From NCBI GenBank assembly GCA_003131925.1, contig PKWC01000144.1, forward strand, positions 2,990-19,855: a stretch of 16,866 nucleotides of DNA, written 5' to 3'. The notes under the pieces are model-generated. The model made no database searches and had not been told where the DNA came from. It worked only from the letters and a program-made list of their open reading frames with translations. Both the position numbers and the translations under genes were made by a program. This DNA is from Alphaproteobacteria bacterium (lineage in GTDB: Bacteria; Pseudomonadota; Alphaproteobacteria; Micropepsales; Micropepsaceae). Below are positions 13,919 through 16,866 of the stretch, in pieces; positions within the stretch are counted from its first letter, which is position 1; each line of letters begins with the position of its first letter.

Positions 13919-15039
13919 ACAGCCGCCCATTCCAAACGAGACCGGTTGCGCGCCGCCTTGCGACTGTGCCGCTTCTGCTGGCGGTTGCCGGCTGTGCGCA
14001 CGACAGAACCGCGCCCGCGAGCGCCACGTCGCCAAACCGGACGTCCGCCGCGCAGCACGCGCGTGTCGTTGCGACACCGGATCTGTCGCCGGATGACCGC
14101 CTCGACTTTGCCGAGGATCTTCTTCAAAAAGGCGATGCCGAGCGCGCAAGGGTCGAACTCAAGGCGTGCCTCGATAAAGAGCCCGACAGCAAAGCGGCAA
14201 GGGAGTTGTTGGCAGAGATTGAAACGCCGCTGTCGAAGCTTTATCCGAAGCAGCATTTCTCCGTCACGCTCGGCAGGAGCGAAACACTTTCGGGTTTGGC
14301 CGCCACGTACCTTGGCGACCCGCTGGCCTTCTATGGATTGGCCCGGTACAACAACATCGCCCAGGCCGCCATGATCATCGCGGGCGAGCAAATCCGGATT
14401 CCAGCGACGGCGGAGGCTCTGGCAGCGCAGAATGGCTTTGTGCGCGGCCAGGCAATGGCCGCGGCAGAGCAGGCGCCGCAGGCGCAGCCTCCGGCGGATC
14501 AGGCTTCGGCCCAGAGCATTCCGCCTGCGCCTGCTCCCGCCGCAATGTCCGCGCCCCCTGACCCGTGGAGCGAGTTCAAATCCGCGCTGTCGCATCGGCA
14601 GTACAGCGCCGCGGCAAAACTCGCCGACGCAAGCAACTTCAATCCGCGGAACGGCCGGCCCGCCATTCTCGCCGAGACGTACATGCGCGCTGCTGTCTCG
14701 GAGAAGAAAACCCGCGCAGCAGCCACGCATGCCCGGAAAGCCGGGGAAATTTTTCTCGCCATCCTGAACCAGCCGGAAAAGGCGCGACCGGCGTTTCAGC
14801 TGGCGCTGTCGCTCAATCCCTCGGACGCTGCGGCCAACGCCGGACTGAAGCGCGCAAACGGCCAGGTCGCAGAAGAATACTTTCGCCGCGGGTTCATCGC
14901 TTTACAGCGCCAGGATCTGGACGGCGCCATCGCCGCCTGGAACATCGTGCTCTCGATCAACCCGAACTATCGCGACGCGCAGTTGAACCGGGATGAAGCC
15001 ATCCAGCTCAAGGCCAATCTTCTCAAGCTGAAAGGCTGA
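13915..15039 (+). CDS. LysM- and TPR-containing lipoprotein
   Basis: 374-aa predicted envelope lipoprotein. A basic N-terminus and hydrophobic helix end in the lipobox LAVAGC with C27 as the lipidation site. A short TPR-like helical pair covers about residues 58-103, a LysM peptidoglycan-binding domain about 113-163 (FSVTLGRSETLSGLA to GEQIRIP), an Ala/Pro/Gln-rich linker about 165-215, and TPR-like helical repeats run from 216 to the end, the clearest beginning AEEYFRRGFIALQRQDLDGA. GTG at 13915 overlaps the TGA of the EAL-FHA gene (GTGA), indicating coupled translation and a shared task. It probably anchors to peptidoglycan or outer membrane and binds partner proteins through the TPR. It ends 10 nt from a convergent small gene. 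The exact role is unknown. The pairing with a cytoplasmic FHA protein suggests envelope signalling or assembly. Confidence 0.88.
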   Translation: MNSRPFQTRPVARRLATVPLLLAVAGCAHDRTAPASATSPNRTSAAQHARVVATPDLSPDDRLDFAEDLLQKGDAERARVELKACLDKEPDSKAARELLAEIETPLSKLYPKQHFSVTLGRSETLSGLAATYLGDPLAFYGLARYNNIAQAAMIIAGEQIRIPATAEALAAQNGFVRGQAMAAAEQAPQAQPPADQASAQSIPPAPAPAAMSAPPDPWSEFKSALSHRQYSAAAKLADASNFNPRNGRPAILAETYMRAAVSEKKTRAAATHARKAGEIFLAILNQPEKARPAFQLALSLNPSDAAANAGLKRANGQVAEEYFRRGFIALQRQDLDGAIAAWNIVLSINPNYRDAQLNRDEAIQLKANLLKLKG

Positions 15040-15049
15040 CGCCAGTGGC

Positions 15050-15445
15050 TCAGTTTGAATTGCCCCCACGGAACCACGGCTGCGCATCTTCCGTGAACAA
15101 AAAATAGAACGCCACAAGCTCCATGAGGCTTGAAACGAGCGCAACGCCGATGTTCGCAAGCGGGAAAGATACGCCCTTCAGGTTGTCCAAAAAACCAAGC
15201 GGTAGAGAGGCAATGAATGCCAGCAGTAGCACCCATCGCGCCCAGTTTCGTCTCCGGTAGATGGCAAGCCAGAAGAATGGAAAAAATAGTCCCAGAAACG
15301 TCAATGCCGTGGCCGCGATAACAACCAACTGCCTCATGACAACCACTCTCGTCCATGACTCAATATACGTTGGCGGCATGCCGACAAGGGCGATCAGAAA
15401 TGAAGCCCACCACAACCCCACAAAGCGCCGCACATTTCTTGGCAT
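15050..15445 (-). CDS. Small four-helix membrane protein, function unknown
   Basis: 131-aa hydrophobic protein with an Arg-rich start (MPRNVRRFVGLWW) and membrane segments near residues 9-27, 40-63, 69-87 and 97-118, ending in a short polar tail containing DAQPWFRGG. I do not recognise a named family. ATG at 15445 was chosen because hydrophobic sequence starts here. The frame is open to 15517, but the additional Lys/Arg-rich stretch overlaps the transposase-like remnant in another frame. There is no good ribosome site before the ATG. The remnant's TGA ends one base before it, so translation could be coupled. The sequence looks somewhat more AT-rich than its neighbours, which would fit acquisition together with the remnant. 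It is convergent with the LysM/TPR gene. Confidence 0.65.
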   Translation of the reverse strand: MPRNVRRFVGLWWASFLIALVGMPPTYIESWTRVVVMRQLVVIAATALTFLGLFFPFFWLAIYRRRNWARWVLLLAFIASLPLGFLDNLKGVSFPLANIGVALVSSLMELVAFYFLFTEDAQPWFRGGNSN

Positions 15446-15446
15446 G

Positions 15447-15569
15447 TCACGCCGCTTTCTTCTTGTAAGGCCCGCGCTTCGCAGCCGGAGCTTCTTGTGC
15501 CGCGATAAGCGCCGCAATGTCCCTCATGTCCCAAACGCGATCCGTCACGCCTGCGGTCACTGAAATGCG
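15447..15569 (-). pseudogene. Probable C-terminal remnant of an insertion-sequence transposase
   Basis: In the frame ending at TGA 15449-15447 the last 40 or so residues include AGVTDRVWDMRDIAALIAA followed by a basic end, KRGPYKKKAA. This resembles the C-terminal tail of IS1-type or related transposases, in which a TPAMAAG-(V/L)-TD-x-(V/L)-W block is followed by a helix. Further upstream the frame passes into antisense of the kinase gene and loses any protein-like character, so only the tail is left. No terminal inverted repeat or target duplication was recognised. It sits just after the kinase stop. The family assignment rests on memory of the motif only. Confidence 0.5.
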
Positions 15570-15595
15570 TCTCTGCCGGCTAAACGGGCAGTCCG

Positions 15596-15617
15596 TCTCG
15601 GCTCGCCTAAGCCGAGA
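15596..15617 (-). terminator. Hairpin spanning the kinase stop codon
   Basis: TCTCGGCT (15596-15603) and AGCCGAGA (15610-15617) form a perfect 8-bp stem with a 6-nt loop, and the kinase stop TAG (15609-15607) lies in the loop. There is no T-run, so intrinsic termination is uncertain; it may instead stabilise the 3' end. Confidence 0.4.
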
Positions 15618-16866
15618 GCAGAAGCGTTGCGCCGTCGTTTGCCGTTGCTTGGGCCGCGCCTTCCGGAAGCTTGACTTCGCCTTCCGCCTCTGACGCCTGA
15701 TCGTGTACCGGCGCGGCAACGCGTATCCGTGTGTTCTCGGCCATACGATTGAAGGCGACAAACAATTCGCCGAGTTCGTCGGCGCGTTTCTGCGAGATGC
15801 GCCGGTCGAAGTCTCCGTCACCAAAGGCGATGAGGGAATCCCTGAGCAGGCGAATGGATTCCGCCATCAGCCCACCGAAAAAGTAGGACAGGCTGCCGAC
15901 GGCAACCACCGTGACCAGCCCGACGAAGGCGAGGAGCGCGAGCGTCGCCTGCAGGACGTGCTGCATTCCCGCCTGGCTTACGCCGAGGTGAATGGTGCCG
16001 ATCGGCGTGTTTTGGAAAAGAATCGGCGTATCAAACAGAAAGATGGAACGGCCGCCCGGAAGCGTGACCGACGATATCGACATCCCCCTGGCGCGCGAAA
16101 TGGCCGTTTGTCCCGGCGGGCGGACGAACGGCATGCCTGTCAATCCTTTCTCGGTCGAGGCCTGTACGATTCCGCCGTGATCGGTCACCGCGAGGTAATC
16201 GAAGCTGCCGCGCGCCTTCGCATCCTGCACGAAAAGCTCCAGCGGCAGCCAGTTCTGGCCGAGAACCGGCAGCGCCGCTTCCACAGCCACGAATTTGGCG
16301 AGCGACGCGCCCGAATCGAGGACCTGCGCCTGAAGAACGCGCCGTTCCGCGCCATAGACGATCATCATGCAGGCGGCAATGGTCAACGCCAGCGCCGCGC
16401 TTGCGCGCAGCGCGAGTTTCACGCGCAGGGGCAGAAACCGGTTCTGCGTTTCGCGCTTTTTCCGGTCTTCCAATGCCTCCAGTTCCCGCCGGAGCGCTTC
16501 CGATACCTCTTTGCCGGTCTGAAACCGCTGCTCCCGACGCTTGTTCAGGAGCTTCATGATCGCCCGATCCAGTCCTTCAGGAACATCCGGTGCGATGGTT
16601 GAAGGGGATGGCGGCGTGGTCTGCAGAACCTGCAGCATCAGGAGCGCGAGGTTCTCGTTCTCGAAGGCGCGCCGGCCGGTCACAAGCTCGTACAGAATGG
16701 ACCCGAGGGAAAAAATATCCGAACGCCCGTCGAGCGGTCGCGCGGCAACCTGCTCGGGAGACATGTACCGCGGAGTCCCCAGCAGCGCGCCGATGTGCGT
16801 CTGCTGCAACTCATCAATGGTCGGAAACCGCGCGATGCCGAAATCCGTGAGCTTGACCGTGTCGCC
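15607..16866 (-). CDS. Ser/Thr protein kinase with periplasmic sensor loop and HAMP domain (N-terminus outside the window)
   Basis: 419 residues are visible, starting at the kinase activation segment, so the N-lobe and catalytic loop lie beyond the edge. The frame is open at 16866: VKLTDFGIARF gives the DFG motif (residues 8-10), then GTPRYMSPEQ (30-39, APE motif), DGRSDIFSLGSILYELVTGR (subdomain IX-X) and the rest of the C-lobe to about 130. A membrane helix follows at about 150-172, a periplasmic loop of roughly 130 residues (173-302) that looks like a single Cache/PAS-type sensor, a second helix at about 304-332, and a HAMP domain at about 331-384 (FGDGDFDRRIS, ADELGELFVAFNRMAE). The Hanks-type kinase would phosphorylate Ser/Thr on cytoplasmic partners. 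The FHA protein and PP2C nearby are natural partners. A C-terminal HAMP with nothing after it is unusual. The TAG lies in a hairpin. Confidence 0.92.
   Translation of the reverse strand, partial: GDTVKLTDFGIARFPTIDELQQTHIGALLGTPRYMSPEQVAARPLDGRSDIFSLGSILYELVTGRRAFENENLALLMLQVLQTTPPSPSTIAPDVPEGLDRAIMKLLNKRREQRFQTGKEVSEALRRELEALEDRKKRETQNRFLPLRVKLALRASAALALTIAACMMIVYGAERRVLQAQVLDSGASLAKFVAVEAALPVLGQNWLPLELFVQDAKARGSFDYLAVTDHGGIVQASTEKGLTGMPFVRPPGQTAISRARGMSISSVTLPGGRSIFLFDTPILFQNTPIGTIHLGVSQAGMQHVLQATLALLAFVGLVTVVAVGSLSYFFGGLMAESIRLLRDSLIAFGDGDFDRRISQKRADELGELFVAFNRMAENTRIRVAAPVHDQASEAEGEVKLPEGAAQATANDGATLLLSA

Noticed and set aside
10923..16866. Type VI secretion locus
   Set aside because: Kinase, PP2C and FHA proteins occur in T6SS loci, but no Tss structural, ClpV, Hcp or VgrG gene is in the window.

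Overview
The window reads as a chromosomal segment of a high-GC alphaproteobacterium, probably Hyphomicrobiales-like. The reasons are the thrS and infC sequences, an infC with a non-AUG start, dense GC-rich genes, and two kinds of palindromic intergenic repeats of a style common in that class. No phage, plasmid or CRISPR genes are present. The two ends cut genes: thrS lacks its 5' part at the left edge, and a Ser/Thr kinase lacks its N-terminal part at the right edge.

Layout: (1) 1-1667, plus strand: the C-terminal half of thrS, then infC starting at an ATA codon. A roughly 180-bp palindromic repeat (1666-1845) closes this block. (2) 1868-5175, minus strand: a tight three-gene operon read kamA (lysine 2,3-aminomutase, radical SAM) then two different Ddl-like ATP-grasp ligases, with gaps of only 13 and 4 nt and a candidate promoter at 5254-5281. 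(3) 5527-10033: a lipid/LPS glycosylation cassette. Two GT39/ArnT-type membrane glycosyltransferases lie on the minus strand. Divergent to them are a DPM1/ArnC-like GT2 and a small LAB_N-domain membrane protein on the plus strand. (4) 10034-10779: a second palindromic and tandem repeat region, a small four-helix membrane protein, and tRNA-Ser(GGA). (5) 10923-16866: a Ser/Thr phospho-signalling island. It holds a PP2C phosphatase, an EAL-FHA fusion protein translationally coupled to a LysM/TPR lipoprotein, a small membrane protein beside a probable transposase remnant, and a Ser/Thr kinase carrying a periplasmic sensor loop and HAMP domain.

How the genes may work together: in block 2, KamA should make beta-lysine or a related beta-amino acid, and the two ATP-grasp enzymes could couple it into a peptide or amide. 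I know of no described pathway with exactly this composition. In block 3, the GT2 would load a sugar on a polyprenyl phosphate, the LAB_N protein may help the carrier across the membrane, and the GT39 enzymes would use it on the periplasmic side. In block 5, kinase, phosphatase and FHA reader form a complete write/erase/read set. The reader is fused to an apparently active c-di-GMP phosphodiesterase domain, which suggests cross-talk between protein phosphorylation and c-di-GMP at the cell envelope. No type VI secretion structural gene is in view.

The two most noteworthy candidates for undescribed systems are the kamA/ATP-grasp operon and the kinase/PP2C/EAL-FHA/LysM-TPR island.
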